Origin: JALYYC01 sp039922495
Lineage (GTDB): Bacteria > Chloroflexota > Dormibacteria > CF-121
Assembly: GCA_039922495.1 (NCBI GenBank)
Contig: JBDTEO010000015.1
Coordinates: 1-64,000 of the forward strand
DNA length: 64,000 nt
Direction: 5' to 3'
The position numbers and the translations under genes are program-made. Shown one piece after another: positions 40,111 through 48,608 of the stretch. The notes below the pieces were generated by a model. It did not search any database and was not told the origin of the DNA. It worked only from the letters and a program-made list of their open reading frames with translations. The stretch's first letter is position 1. The number at the start of each line of letters is the position of its first letter.

Positions 40111-40173
40111 GCCCCTATAACGGCAGCGGGCTGGATCTCTCGCATACCCGAAGTGGGCGGGTCGCCCTGGCTG

Positions 40174-41367
40174 TTAGTTAAGGTTGCGATACAGGGTCGC
40201 GATGCCCTGGCCGCCGCCGATGCACATCGTTACGATGCCCCATTCTTTCTGCTGGCGCTTGAGCTCATAGGCGAGCTTGACGGTCAGGATGGCGCCGGTG
40301 GCGCCGACCGGGTGGCCGAGCGCGATCGCGCCGCCGTTGGGATTGACCTTCTCCGGATCGATCTCTAGCTCGCGGATCACCGCGACCGCCTGGGCGGCGA
40401 AGGCCTCGTTGAGCTCCATCAGGTCGATGTCGTTGATGGTCAGGCCGACCTTCTTCAAGAGATTCTGGACGGCAAAGATGGGGGCGACGCCCATGATCTC
40501 GGGGCTGATCGCCGCGACGGCATCGGCGACCCACTCCAGCTGGGCCTGGACACCAAGCTCATCCGCCTTGGATTTCTTCATGACGACGACGGCCGCGCCG
40601 GCGTCGTTGATGCCCGAGGAGTTGCCGGCGGTGACAGTGCCGCCCTCACGAAACGCCGGCTTGAGACGGCCAAGTGACTCTTTCGTCGTGCCGGCGCGCG
40701 GATGCTCATCCAGCGTGGCCACGACCGGTTCGCCTTTCTTTACAGGGATCTCGACGGGCGTGATCTGCTCCTTGAAGCGGCCCTCGCTGATCGCCACCGC
40801 AGCGCGTCGCTGGCTTTCCGCCGCGAACGCATCCTGCGATTCCCGCGAAACGCCGTAGCGGTCGGCGACCTTCTCCGCGGTGCAACCCATCGGGTAGCGG
40901 CCAAAGGGATCGGTGACGAGCGACAGGGTACCGTCGATCAGCGCCGCCTCGCCCAGGCGCCAGCCGACCTGCGCACGCGGGAGGAGGTAGGGCTGGATCG
41001 ACATGTTCTCGTTGCCGCCGGCGACCACCACCTGGACCTCGCCCTGACGGATCTCGTGGACCGCGCTGTTGATCGCCTGCAGGCCGGAGCCGCAGAGCCG
41101 GTTGACGTTGTAGGCCGTCGTGCTCTCGGGGAGCCCGGCCTTGAGCGTGGCGAGTCTCGCGTTGAAGGCGTCCTCGCCGACCTGGCCGACGCAACCGAGG
41201 ATGACCTCATCCACGGCGGCCGGCTGGATCCCGGCTCGCGTGACCGCCGACCGGACGGCGGCGGCGCCGAGATCCGAGGTCGGCAAATCCTTGAATGAGC
41301 CAGCGAACTTCCCAATCGCGGTCCGTGTGGCGCCGGCGACGACGACGGGATCCGCGTTCACGCTCAC
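40174..41367 (-). CDS. thiolase (acetyl-CoA C-acetyltransferase)
   Basis: A 397-residue thiolase with all active-site parts: nucleophile Cys92 (NRLCGSGLQAI), NEAFAAQAVAV, the His in GGAIALGHPVGATGA and the second Cys in MCIGGGQGIA. It condenses two acetyl-CoA or splits acetoacetyl-CoA and longer 3-ketoacyl-CoA; substrate length cannot be read from the sequence. It stands alone, without a neighbouring reductase or hydratase, so both beta-oxidation and storage or isoprenoid supply are possible. Confidence 0.9.
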   Translation of the reverse strand: MSVNADPVVVAGATRTAIGKFAGSFKDLPTSDLGAAAVRSAVTRAGIQPAAVDEVILGCVGQVGEDAFNARLATLKAGLPESTTAYNVNRLCGSGLQAINSAVHEIRQGEVQVVVAGGNENMSIQPYLLPRAQVGWRLGEAALIDGTLSLVTDPFGRYPMGCTAEKVADRYGVSRESQDAFAAESQRRAAVAISEGRFKEQITPVEIPVKKGEPVVATLDEHPRAGTTKESLGRLKPAFREGGTVTAGNSSGINDAGAAVVVMKKSKADELGVQAQLEWVADAVAAISPEIMGVAPIFAVQNLLKKVGLTINDIDLMELNEAFAAQAVAVIRELEIDPEKVNPNGGAIALGHPVGATGAILTVKLAYELKRQQKEWGIVTMCIGGGQGIATLYRNLN

Positions 41368-41408
41368 GACCTTATTTTATGCGTCGCCGTGGCGCGGACC
41401 GGAGGCCG

Positions 41409-41723
41409 TTAGACGCCCGGGCCGGGGACGCTGCCGCCGACGCTCGCCGGACCGGTGTAGGACGTGCTCGAACTGTTGCCCGTTCCGCGGTTCGTGATCT
41501 TTTGCGCCTGCTGCTGGGCCTTCGAAATACCGCGCTCCACCTGCGGTCGCGCGGACTCGACGACGCCCTGCGCCTGATCGATGACCGGCTGCATCTGTCC
41601 CCGCATCTGGTCGAGCTTGTCGGTCAAGTCCGAGCGCATCTCGCGACCCGGCTTAGGGGCGTACATCAGGGCAACCGCGCCACCGATGACCAACCCGTGC
41701 ATCACACCTCTGAGATATCCCAT
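41409..41723 (-). CDS. YtxH-like membrane-associated protein
   Basis: A 104-residue protein: MGYLRGVMHGLVIGGAVALMYAPKPGREMRSDL is the YtxH-type start with one short hydrophobic helix and the APKPGRE turn. An amphipathic helix (about 35-75) and a Gly/Ser-rich tail follow. YtxH-like proteins are stress-related in Bacillus; a function here is not known. Confidence 0.72.
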   Translation of the reverse strand: MGYLRGVMHGLVIGGAVALMYAPKPGREMRSDLTDKLDQMRGQMQPVIDQAQGVVESARPQVERGISKAQQQAQKITNRGTGNSSSTSYTGPASVGGSVPGPGV

Positions 41724-41850
41724 GGCTTCCTCCTGAACGTGGCGGGCAACGGCCGCCGATGACCTACCGACCGTAGCTTAACATGGCCAGTGGGGTTTTT
41801 GTGATATTGCCGTTATCAGTTCTCGGGCCGCGAGGGCGTCGAGTGATGCG

Positions 41851-42132
41851 TCAGGCGCTGGCCGGCTCGAGGGCAGCCGGCACCGCGACGGCAGGTGCCG
41901 GGGCGGTCCTGGGCGCGGCGCGGACCAGCCGGCGGACGCCGCGGACCGACAGGTCGAGTCCTGCGTGGAGCACCACGGCGCTGAGACAGCAGGTGCTGTA
42001 GAGGAAGACCTCAGGGATCCTGGCTCGTAGGAAGGGGACGCCGGCGGCGAGCCCGGCCATCAGCACCCCGACGGCGACGAGAGCGGCCAATAGCTCGATT
42101 GCTCTGGTCTCGGTCCATTCACGTGCGCCCAT
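41851..42132 (-). CDS. small two-helix membrane protein
   Basis: A 93-residue protein with helices at about 12-35 and 43-60, a basic loop (GVRRLVRAAPR) and an Ala/Pro tail. No family is recognised. A consensus promoter lies directly upstream (42146-42174), which supports a real gene. Confidence 0.55.
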   Translation of the reverse strand: MGAREWTETRAIELLAALVAVGVLMAGLAAGVPFLRARIPEVFLYSTCCLSAVVLHAGLDLSVRGVRRLVRAAPRTAPAPAVAVPAALEPASA

Positions 42133-42145
42133 GCTTGCTGGAATG

Positions 42146-42174
42146 GATATAGGGCAAGTGTCAAGAAAAGTCAA
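42146..42174 (-). promoter_or_regulatory. promoter of the small two-helix membrane gene
   Basis: On the minus strand -35 TTGACT (42169-42174), 17-base spacer, -10 TATATC (42146-42151). Two further TTGAC motifs occur in the same 40 bases. The expected transcript starts within about 10 bases of the ATG at 42132. Confidence 0.6.
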
Positions 42175-42192
42175 CACAAAGGCAAATTTCGT

Positions 42193-42459
42193 CAACCGTG
42201 CTGGCCGATGCCGCGCTCCGTGGCCCGGTCGACGAGCGGGCGGCCGTCGGTGCCGTCGAAGAGGTGGACCTAGAACGGCGCCCCGGCCGACATCCTCGCC
42301 AGCGTCACGCCGGTGGCGACCCGGCGTCGCGGTTGGTTCTGCGCCCGGCCCGCGGCCCCATTCCCGGAAGGCATCGTCGAGTGCTTCGAGTGCTTCGAGC
42401 GCGTCGCCGCCGTCGACCAGCTGCCGCACACCCGCTTCGCGCAGCAGCAGGGGCATCTA
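42193..42459 (-). pseudogene. ornithine cyclodeaminase-family N-terminus, fossil
   Basis: From ATG 42459 the minus strand reads MPLLLREAGVRQLV ... ALEALDDAFREWGRG, the N-terminal domain of the ornithine cyclodeaminase/mu-crystallin family; after a frameshift near 42350 it continues RAQNQPRRRVATGVTLARMS and, after an in-frame TAG, VHLFDGTDGRPLV, and then stops. The Rossmann domain is absent. It lies under the promoter region of the F420-type gene, whose 5' end it overlaps. Confidence 0.55.
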
Positions 42460-42495
42460 GAGGATTATGTCGGCATCGACCCGATCGACGCCGCC

Positions 42496-42945
42496 GTGCG
42501 ACGCAAGATTACCCGCGCCCGGCTCGGGCACTTTGCGACCTCCGACGGATCGAGCCCGTCGGTGGTACCGGTCTGCTTTGTCTTGATCGGGTCGGCGGCC
42601 TATCACGCCATCGACCACAAGCCAAAGCGGCACGGACCCGCCGCCCTGCGCCGGGTTCGGAATGTGCAGGCGAACCCGAACGCCGTGCTGCTCATCGATC
42701 ACTACGACGAACGCTGGCAACGACTCTGGTGGGTGACGCTGCGCGGAGCATCGAGGCTGCTCCAGGAGGGTGCCGAACATCGCCAGGCGTTGGTGGCGCT
42801 CCGGCGGAAATATCCGCAGTACCGGGAGGAGTGGCCGCTCGATCCCGGCGCGCTGGTTATCGCGCTAGATGTACGGCGGCTACGGTACTGGCAGTCCAGC
42901 TCACCCGTCCGCCGCCGCGCGCGCCGCCCGGGTCCTGGGGCATGA
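42496..42945 (+). CDS. PPOX-class F420-dependent oxidoreductase (TIGR03668-like)
   Basis: A split-barrel flavin/F420-binding protein. ARLGHFATSDGSSPSVVPVCFVL is the first strand pair, AIDHKPKR is the diagnostic phrase of the TIGR03668 group, and ANPNAVLLIDHYDERWQRLWWVTLRG forms the barrel core. The frame is open upstream of 42496, but no ATG exists there; GTG at 42496 would give about 149 residues and cut the first helix by some ten residues. The true start is uncertain because the upstream DNA holds a fossil of another gene. Its 3' end overlaps the convergent C39 peptidase gene by 89 bases. Confidence 0.7.
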   Translation: MRRKITRARLGHFATSDGSSPSVVPVCFVLIGSAAYHAIDHKPKRHGPAALRRVRNVQANPNAVLLIDHYDERWQRLWWVTLRGASRLLQEGAEHRQALVALRRKYPQYREEWPLDPGALVIALDVRRLRYWQSSSPVRRRARRPGPGA

Positions 42946-43549
42946 AGGTGCGGATCGAGAGAATGCCAGTCGACGGGTCGCCGTAGCGTTCGTTGAAGCG
43001 GACGCTGTCGTTGAACCACGGATCGTTGGCGGTCAACCCTCCTTCCGTCGAGTAGCCGGTGAGCAGGATGAAGTGCTGGTTGCCACCGAGGCTGACCTCG
43101 GCGACGACCGGACGGCCCGCATCCAACTCGGTGTGAATCACATCCAGGTCGGGGCCGAGCCAGCCGGAGAAGGCGACCCTACCGCGCGAGTAGCCATCGA
43201 TCGAGCTCCAGAGGAGCTGATCATCGTTGAGGTACCCGCCGTTGCCGTTGAGCCAGCTGTTGAAGGCGCCGGGATCGGTGTTTATGCCGTAGTAGCGAAG
43301 CATCATGGTGACCGAGGTAATGGCGCAGCCGGCCGAGGCGATTGTGTCGGTGGGGGAAAACCCAAGCGGAGCGCCGCCCCAAGCACCATCCTGCTGGCCC
43401 ATCACCGGAACACTCATGCTGCTGTCGGCCGCGACCGCCTGCTGGCCAGCAACCATGATCGTCGCCGCGAGGCCCAGCGAGAGCCCGATCAGGCGGAGTC
43501 GACCCACGATCAATTTCACTCTGTGATAACTGATTTGGACGGCATGCAC
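42857..43549 (-). CDS. secreted C39-like cysteine peptidase
   Basis: A 230-residue exported papain-fold protein of the peptidase C39-like family. A signal peptide ends near QQAVAADS (about residue 42). Catalytic residues are Gln53 (GQQDGAWG), Cys75 (SAGCAITS), His159 (GNQHFILL) and Asp176 (ANDPWF). The mature enzyme acts outside the cell, probably on cell-wall or peptide amides. The GC-rich region upstream contains long inverted repeats that could regulate it. Its end overlaps the F420-type gene. Confidence 0.82.
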   Translation of the reverse strand: MHAVQISYHRVKLIVGRLRLIGLSLGLAATIMVAGQQAVAADSSMSVPVMGQQDGAWGGAPLGFSPTDTIASAGCAITSVTMMLRYYGINTDPGAFNSWLNGNGGYLNDDQLLWSSIDGYSRGRVAFSGWLGPDLDVIHTELDAGRPVVAEVSLGGNQHFILLTGYSTEGGLTANDPWFNDSVRFNERYGDPSTGILSIRTFMPQDPGGARGGGRVSWTASTVAAVHLAR

Positions 43550-44147
43550 AGGACGGCATCTTGGATCGACTTCGCCTGGTAAACAATCGAACCGGCTGGC
43601 CTAACCTCCGCGATCGGAGCGGGGGTACAAGCGACCTCTTCCGGTGGGGCGTAAACGCGGCCGGTTTACGGCATTGCCCACGTCCCTGTAACAGTTTCTG
43701 GACGCAGCGTGGAACTCGAGGTCGGCGGCTGTGAACATCTGGGATACAGGTTCGCGAAAAGGGCACAGCGGCCCTGGGTGCTTTCTGCTGACGGTGCCCG
43801 CACCCATGCGTCAGGCTGGAGGCATCAGGCGAAAGGAGGCCGGTGGGCGGAAAGGAGACGTCACCGAGTTGTTACTCGGCCGGCGAGGGTGCGATCAGGC
43901 CGCTTGCTTGCGTGGGGCAGAGGCCCGGGCGCGGGCACGCTCGATGCGCTTCTCTTTGGCGACGCGGCCGCGGCGAACGTGGGGCTTCATCAACGGGTAC
44001 AACTGCAAAGCGTGACCTGGCTTGCGTGGCTGGGCACGCGCCGACGGGACAGGGACGGTACAGCCAGCGCCCGATTGCTCCAGGCAGTCCAATTGGAGTT
44101 CAATGCCCTTAGGCATTGTTAACATGGCAACGCATGAGTGACCCGGC
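43550..44147. other. about 600 bases without a convincing gene, highly structured
   Basis: Possible frames on both strands (for example - 43895-44179) encode Arg-rich, low-complexity products with no domain. The DNA instead holds several perfect inverted repeats: 43761-43766 with 43794-43799, 43775-43781 with 43800-43806 (interleaved with the first), and a CCGAGT-TGTT-ACTCGG hairpin at 43864-43879. A non-coding RNA or a regulatory leader for the C39 gene is possible; it matches no riboswitch consensus I know. Confidence 0.4.
44101..44118. promoter_or_regulatory. inverted repeat before the polyprenyl synthase gene
   Basis: Perfect inverted repeat CAATGCC-CTTA-GGCATTG, 30 bases upstream of the ATG at 44148; a candidate operator or leader hairpin. 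Confidence 0.4.
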
Positions 44148-45131
44148 ATGAGTGCCACCATGACGAGCACGGACTTCATCCAGCCGATCCGTGAGGAACT
44201 GGCCGACTTCGAGACGCGCCTTCATGCGACGGTCCAGGCGGACCTGGGGCCGCTGGCGGAGGCCATGGAACAGGTACTGGACGCGGGCGGAAAGCGGCTG
44301 CGTCCGGCGCTCGTCTTCTTGAGCGCCAGCCTGGGCAAGCCGCGATCGGTCGATGACGTCCACCGCGCCGCCATGGCGCTGGAGTTCATTCACAACGCCA
44401 CGTTGGTCCACGATGACCTGATCGATCGGGCGCCAACCCGTCGGGGATTGCGGACCATCCACGAGACGCTGGGGCCGAACCCGGCGATCATCATCGGCGA
44501 CTACTACTTCGCCAAGGGTGCCAACCTGATGTCCCAGATCGGCATCCCGAGTATCGATGCCCTGCTCTCGCAGACGGTGATGACGATCTGCTTTGGCGAG
44601 ATGCTCCAGCTGACCAGCCAGCGTCGCTACGATCAGTCGGTCGACGAGTACTACGAGAAGATCGAGCGGAAGACGGCGGCGCTGCTAGCGGCATCGACGT
44701 TCTGTGGGGCGACGCTCGGCGGCCTGCGACCCGCCCAGGTCGAAGCGCTGCGGCATTTCGGACGTTTCCTTGGGATGTCGTTCCAGATCGCGGATGACGT
44801 CCTCGACTACCTCGCGACCGAGGAAGAGGTGGGCAAGCCCGTCGGCAACGACCTGAAACAAGGCACGGTGACGCTGCCGCTGATGCTGGCGCTCGAGGAC
44901 GCGGGCGTTGGCCCGGAGCTCAAGGCGATCCTGGCCCGCCCGGTGCTGACGGACGCCGATTACGCCGAGGTGGTCAGCGTGGTCCGCCGATCGACCGGCA
45001 TCGAGCAGTCGTATGAGCACGCGCTGCGCTTCGGGGAGCAGGCGCGGGCCGAACTGTCGGCGGTACCACCCTCGGCCTGCCGCGATGCGCTCGAGGTCCT
45101 GACCTCGTACGTCGTCAGCCGTCGGAGCTGA
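44148..45131 (+). CDS. polyprenyl diphosphate synthase
   Basis: A 327-residue trans-prenyltransferase. The first Asp-rich motif is DDLID at 89-93 followed by RAPTRRG, the second DDVLD at 216-220, with GGKRLRPAL upstream for diphosphate binding. It lengthens allylic diphosphates with isopentenyl diphosphate; residues before the first Asp motif are small, which fits long-chain (C30-C50) quinone side chains, but length cannot be fixed. Its position before haem and Tat genes suggests a role in respiratory membranes (menaquinone tail). Confidence 0.87.
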   Translation: MSATMTSTDFIQPIREELADFETRLHATVQADLGPLAEAMEQVLDAGGKRLRPALVFLSASLGKPRSVDDVHRAAMALEFIHNATLVHDDLIDRAPTRRGLRTIHETLGPNPAIIIGDYYFAKGANLMSQIGIPSIDALLSQTVMTICFGEMLQLTSQRRYDQSVDEYYEKIERKTAALLAASTFCGATLGGLRPAQVEALRHFGRFLGMSFQIADDVLDYLATEEEVGKPVGNDLKQGTVTLPLMLALEDAGVGPELKAILARPVLTDADYAEVVSVVRRSTGIEQSYEHALRFGEQARAELSAVPPSACRDALEVLTSYVVSRRS

Positions 45132-45146
45132 GCGGGGGGCGGCCCG

Positions 45147-46814
45147 ATGAGGTTCCGGGTTGCGACCCGTGGCAGCAAGCTCGCCATAGCCCAGTCGCGG
45201 CTCGCGGTGGAGGCGCTCACCCGGCGCTATCCGCAGCATGATTTCCGGCTGCAGCCAATCGAGACGCAGGGCGATCGACGCCAGTCCTTGGCCCTGACCA
45301 GCGCCCCGCAGGAGGGCGTCTTCGTCAAGGAGCTCGAGGCGGCGCTCCTGCAGGGTCGGGCCGAGCTGGCGGTGCACTCGCTGAAGGACCTGCCAACCCA
45401 GGAGAGGGCGGGCTTGACGCTCGCCGCCTATCTACCGCGCGCGGATGCCCGTGATGTCCTGGTCAGCCGCGATGGCTCGCGCTTGATGACGCTGGCCGCC
45501 GGCTCGCGGGTGGGAACCGGCAGCCCGCGGCGAGTGGCGCAGCTGCGCGCGGTGCGTGCCGATCTTCTTCCAGTGCCGATCCGCGGGAATGTCGACACCC
45601 GGCTCGGGAAGGTGGCCGATGGGGCGGTCGACGCCGTGGTCCTCGCCGCCGCCGGGGTGGAGCGGTTGGGGCGCGGTGGCGAGGTGCACGAGCTGTTGCC
45701 CTTCGAGGTGATGCTCCCCGCGCCCGGCCAGGGTGCGCTGGTTCTCCAAACAGTCGAGGACAGTGAGGTCGCACGGCTGGTGGAGGCCGTCGACGATCGT
45801 GCCACCCGGCGGGCGGTCGAGGCGGAGCGCGCGGTTCTTCGCGGTCTCGGTGGGGGATGCCTCTCCGCCATCGGCGCCTACGCGGTTGTCGAGGGGGGCG
45901 AGCTTCGCCTGCAGGCGGCGGTCCTGACCGAAGACGGCGGACGCGTCGCACGGGCGACCGCCGGCGGCACGGACGATGCGCGGGTGATCGCCGATGTGAT
46001 AGCCGGCCTCCGCGGTCAGGGGGCGCTCGGTCTGCTCGGTCTCGATGATGGGTCGCTTGGCGACAGCCTTCGCGGGCTGCGGGTGCTGGTCACGCGGCCG
46101 GAGGCGCAGGCCGGGGAGCTGAGCCGGCTGCTGATGGATCGCGGGGCCGAGGTCATCCCCTGCCCGGTGATCGTCATCGAGCCGCTGCCCGTTGATCTCA
46201 CCCGACTGCGGCTGCTCGACGACTACGACTGGGTCGTGTTCACAAGTGCGAACGGCGTCGAGCGGTTCTTGACGCTGCTGGCCGAGGCTGGGATGGCTGT
46301 GCCGGCCTCGGTCCGGATTGCCGCGATCGGTCCGGAGACCGCGGCGCGCCTGGAGCAGCGCGGCCTGACGGTGGCGATCGTTCCGGAGCAGTACCTGGCC
46401 GAAGGCCTGGCCGAGGCGATGCCGGCGACCCTGATGAGCGGGGCGCGGGTCTTGCTCCCACGCGCGGCCGGCGCTCGCGATGTGCTGCCTGATCGCCTTC
46501 GGGCCCAGGGCGCCACGGTAACGGTCATCGAGACCTATCGGGCGGTCCCCCCGCCGGGGCTGGCGCAGCGGTTAGCGGCGCTCCTACCCGGCGTCGACAT
46601 GGTGACGCTGACGAGCTCGTCGACCGTCCGGAATTTCGCGGCAGCGGTTTCCGAGGGATCGATGCCCGCGGAGTTCCGCGTGGCGTGCATCGGGCCGATC
46701 ACCGCCGCGACCGCCCGCGAGCTCGGGTTGCCGGTTGATATCATCGCGGTGGAGTACACGGCGCGCGGGCTGGTCGACGCCCTGGTGCGCCACCGGATGT
46801 CCATTCGAGCATGA
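45147..46814 (+). CDS. hemC-hemD: porphobilinogen deaminase-uroporphyrinogen III synthase fusion
   Basis: A 555-residue fusion. Residues 1-300 are HemC: catalytic Asp81 in LKDLP, RGNVDTRLGK, and Cys238 in GGGCLSAIGAY, where the dipyrromethane cofactor is attached. Residues 310-555 are HemD (LRVLVTRPEAQAGELSRLL, VVFTSANGVERF, LLPRAAGARDVLPDRL, TLTSSSTVRNF). The protein turns four porphobilinogen into hydroxymethylbilane and cyclises it to uroporphyrinogen III without release. It starts 15 bases after the polyprenyl synthase gene and overlaps hemB by four bases (ATGA). Confidence 0.93.
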   Translation: MRFRVATRGSKLAIAQSRLAVEALTRRYPQHDFRLQPIETQGDRRQSLALTSAPQEGVFVKELEAALLQGRAELAVHSLKDLPTQERAGLTLAAYLPRADARDVLVSRDGSRLMTLAAGSRVGTGSPRRVAQLRAVRADLLPVPIRGNVDTRLGKVADGAVDAVVLAAAGVERLGRGGEVHELLPFEVMLPAPGQGALVLQTVEDSEVARLVEAVDDRATRRAVEAERAVLRGLGGGCLSAIGAYAVVEGGELRLQAAVLTEDGGRVARATAGGTDDARVIADVIAGLRGQGALGLLGLDDGSLGDSLRGLRVLVTRPEAQAGELSRLLMDRGAEVIPCPVIVIEPLPVDLTRLRLLDDYDWVVFTSANGVERFLTLLAEAGMAVPASVRIAAIGPETAARLEQRGLTVAIVPEQYLAEGLAEAMPATLMSGARVLLPRAAGARDVLPDRLRAQGATVTVIETYRAVPPPGLAQRLAALLPGVDMVTLTSSSTVRNFAAAVSEGSMPAEFRVACIGPITAATARELGLPVDIIAVEYTARGLVDALVRHRMSIRA

Positions 46815-47803
46815 GTTTTCCCACAGAACGGCCCCGGCGACTGCGATCGCGATCGGCGCTGCGGCGGCTCACGCGGGAAACGCGGATCGCGCCCGACAAC
46901 CTGGTCTACCCGCTCTTCGTCCGTGAGGGCCTTGCGGAGCCGGCCGGGTTGGACGCCATGCCCGGCCAGTTTCAGCACACGCTCGATTCGCTGACCCGCG
47001 AGGTTGAGGCGGCGCTGATGGTCGGCGTGCGGAGCGTGATCTTGTTCGGCATCCCGGCGCAGAAGGATGCCGAGGGATCGTCCGCCTGGGATGATGACGG
47101 CATTGTCCAGCAGGCGCTCCGCGCGTTGCGCGCGGCATTTGGCCCGGAGCTCCTGCTGATTGCCGACCTCTGTCTCTGCGAGTACACCGATCACGGCCAT
47201 TGCGGCGTCCTCGAGGGGGAGTCGGTGGCCAACGATCCCACGCTCCGGCTCTACGAGCGGATCGCCCTCTCCCAGGCGGCCGCCGGTGCCGACGTCCTGG
47301 CGCCCTCGGGCATGATGGACGGCCAGGTGCAGGCGATCCGCGCAGCGCTGGACCGCGAGGGATTCGAGGACCGCGCGATCCTGGCCTATGCGGCGAAGTA
47401 CGCCTCGGCCTTTTATGGCCCGTTTCGCGAGGCGGCCGGGTCGGCCCCACGCCGCGGCGACCGCCGCGGCTACCAGATGGATCCCGGAAACACCCGCGAG
47501 GCGGTGCGTGAAGCGCGGCTCGACGTGGCGGAGGGCGCGGACGTCGTCATGGTCAAACCGGCGCTCGCCTGCCTCGATGTGATTCGGGCGGTGGCGGAGT
47601 CGACCGATGTGCCGGTCGCGGCGTACAACGTCAGTGGCGAGTTCGCGATGGTCAAGGCGGCGGCGGCAAATGGATGGCTCGACGAGCGGCGGGTGATCCG
47701 CGAGGTGCTGCTGGGGATCCGGCGCGCCGGGGCGCAAATGATCCTGACCTACCACGCCCGCGAGGCCGCCACCGAGATGCCCTGCTGGGAGGACCTCGCG
47801 TGA
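46811..47803 (+). CDS. hemB: delta-aminolevulinic acid dehydratase
   Basis: A 330-residue porphobilinogen synthase. Schiff-base lysines are Lys196 (AYAAKYAS) and Lys249 (VVMVKPALA). A zinc site of three cysteines is present (C121, C123, C131 in ADLCLCEYTDHGHC), so it is the zinc-dependent type. It condenses two 5-aminolevulinate into porphobilinogen, the substrate of the fused HemC-HemD encoded just before. Overlaps on both sides show tight translational coupling. Confidence 0.95.
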   Translation: MSFPTERPRRLRSRSALRRLTRETRIAPDNLVYPLFVREGLAEPAGLDAMPGQFQHTLDSLTREVEAALMVGVRSVILFGIPAQKDAEGSSAWDDDGIVQQALRALRAAFGPELLLIADLCLCEYTDHGHCGVLEGESVANDPTLRLYERIALSQAAAGADVLAPSGMMDGQVQAIRAALDREGFEDRAILAYAAKYASAFYGPFREAAGSAPRRGDRRGYQMDPGNTREAVREARLDVAEGADVVMVKPALACLDVIRAVAESTDVPVAAYNVSGEFAMVKAAAANGWLDERRVIREVLLGIRRAGAQMILTYHAREAATEMPCWEDLA

Positions 47804-48528
47804 GCCAGCGTCCGACGCGACCCGTGCCGGTGATGCTGGCCACGCTTGCGGTGGTCCTGGTGGCTATACTCGGGTTCGCCATTTATGTGGGACGAAACGT
47901 CGGTGGATCAACCAGCACCGCGGGCGGAAGCCCGTCAGCGTCGCCCAGCGCGAGCGGGAGCGCCAGCGTGAGCGCGACGGGCTCGGGGCCCGCCTGCAGC
48001 GGCTTGCAGTTTGGGCCGCAGCTGCAGGAGACACCCGGCAATGCCGGCAAACGCAGCTTCGGCGCGCCACCGGCGATGGCGATCAATCCGGCGCACCACT
48101 TCCTGGTGACGGTGAGGACGACCAAGGGAGACATCATCCTCTGCCTCGACCCGCAACTGGCCCCCAACACGGTCAACAACTTTGTCTTTTTGACCCGAAA
48201 CGGCTTTTACAACGGGCTGACGTTCCACCGGGTGGTCGCCGACTTCGTGATCCAGGGTGGAGACCCACAGGGAACCGGCTCGGGTGGGCCCGGCTACAAG
48301 TTCAACGATGAGCCCGTCAAGGGTGCCTACACCGCCGGCGCGGTGGCGATGGCGAACTCGGGTCCGAATACGAACGGGAGCCAGTTCTTCATCTGCACCG
48401 TGGACGACACCGCCAAGCTCCAGAAGCTGTACAACCTGTTCGGGTACGTGCAGAGCGGGATGCCGGTCGTGCTTCAAATCAAGCAGGGCGACATCATGAT
48501 CTCGGTTACCGTCCAGGAACAGGCCTAG
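47800..48528 (+). CDS. exported cyclophilin-type peptidyl-prolyl isomerase
   Basis: A 242-residue protein with an N-terminal membrane anchor (about 12-30), a Ser/Ala-rich linker and a cyclophilin domain from about 90. Core phrases are TFHRVVADFVIQGGDP (catalytic Arg and the strand after it), AMANSGPNTNGSQFFI and the end LFGYVQSG. It would isomerise proline bonds in secreted proteins on the outer membrane face. The GTG start overlaps the hemB stop (GTGA), and tatA follows, which fits a protein-export and folding module. Confidence 0.88.
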   Translation: MSQRPTRPVPVMLATLAVVLVAILGFAIYVGRNVGGSTSTAGGSPSASPSASGSASVSATGSGPACSGLQFGPQLQETPGNAGKRSFGAPPAMAINPAHHFLVTVRTTKGDIILCLDPQLAPNTVNNFVFLTRNGFYNGLTFHRVVADFVIQGGDPQGTGSGGPGYKFNDEPVKGAYTAGAVAMANSGPNTNGSQFFICTVDDTAKLQKLYNLFGYVQSGMPVVLQIKQGDIMISVTVQEQA

Positions 48529-48608
48529 GTCCTCGGACTCCCTCTCAGGGTGGTCTCAGGATTGGGGACGGAACCGCAGTATAATCGAGCTGCCGGCAGC
48601 GGCATCCC

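Noticed and set aside
43700..43930. ydaO (c-di-AMP), cobalamin or c-di-GMP riboswitch, RNase P RNA, SRP RNA or tmRNA
   Set aside because: None of the conserved sequence boxes of these RNAs could be found on either strand.
43895..44179. Minus-strand 94-codon frame as a gene
   Set aside because: Low-complexity Arg/Ala-rich product with no domain; it overlaps the start of the polyprenyl synthase gene and there is no ribosome site.
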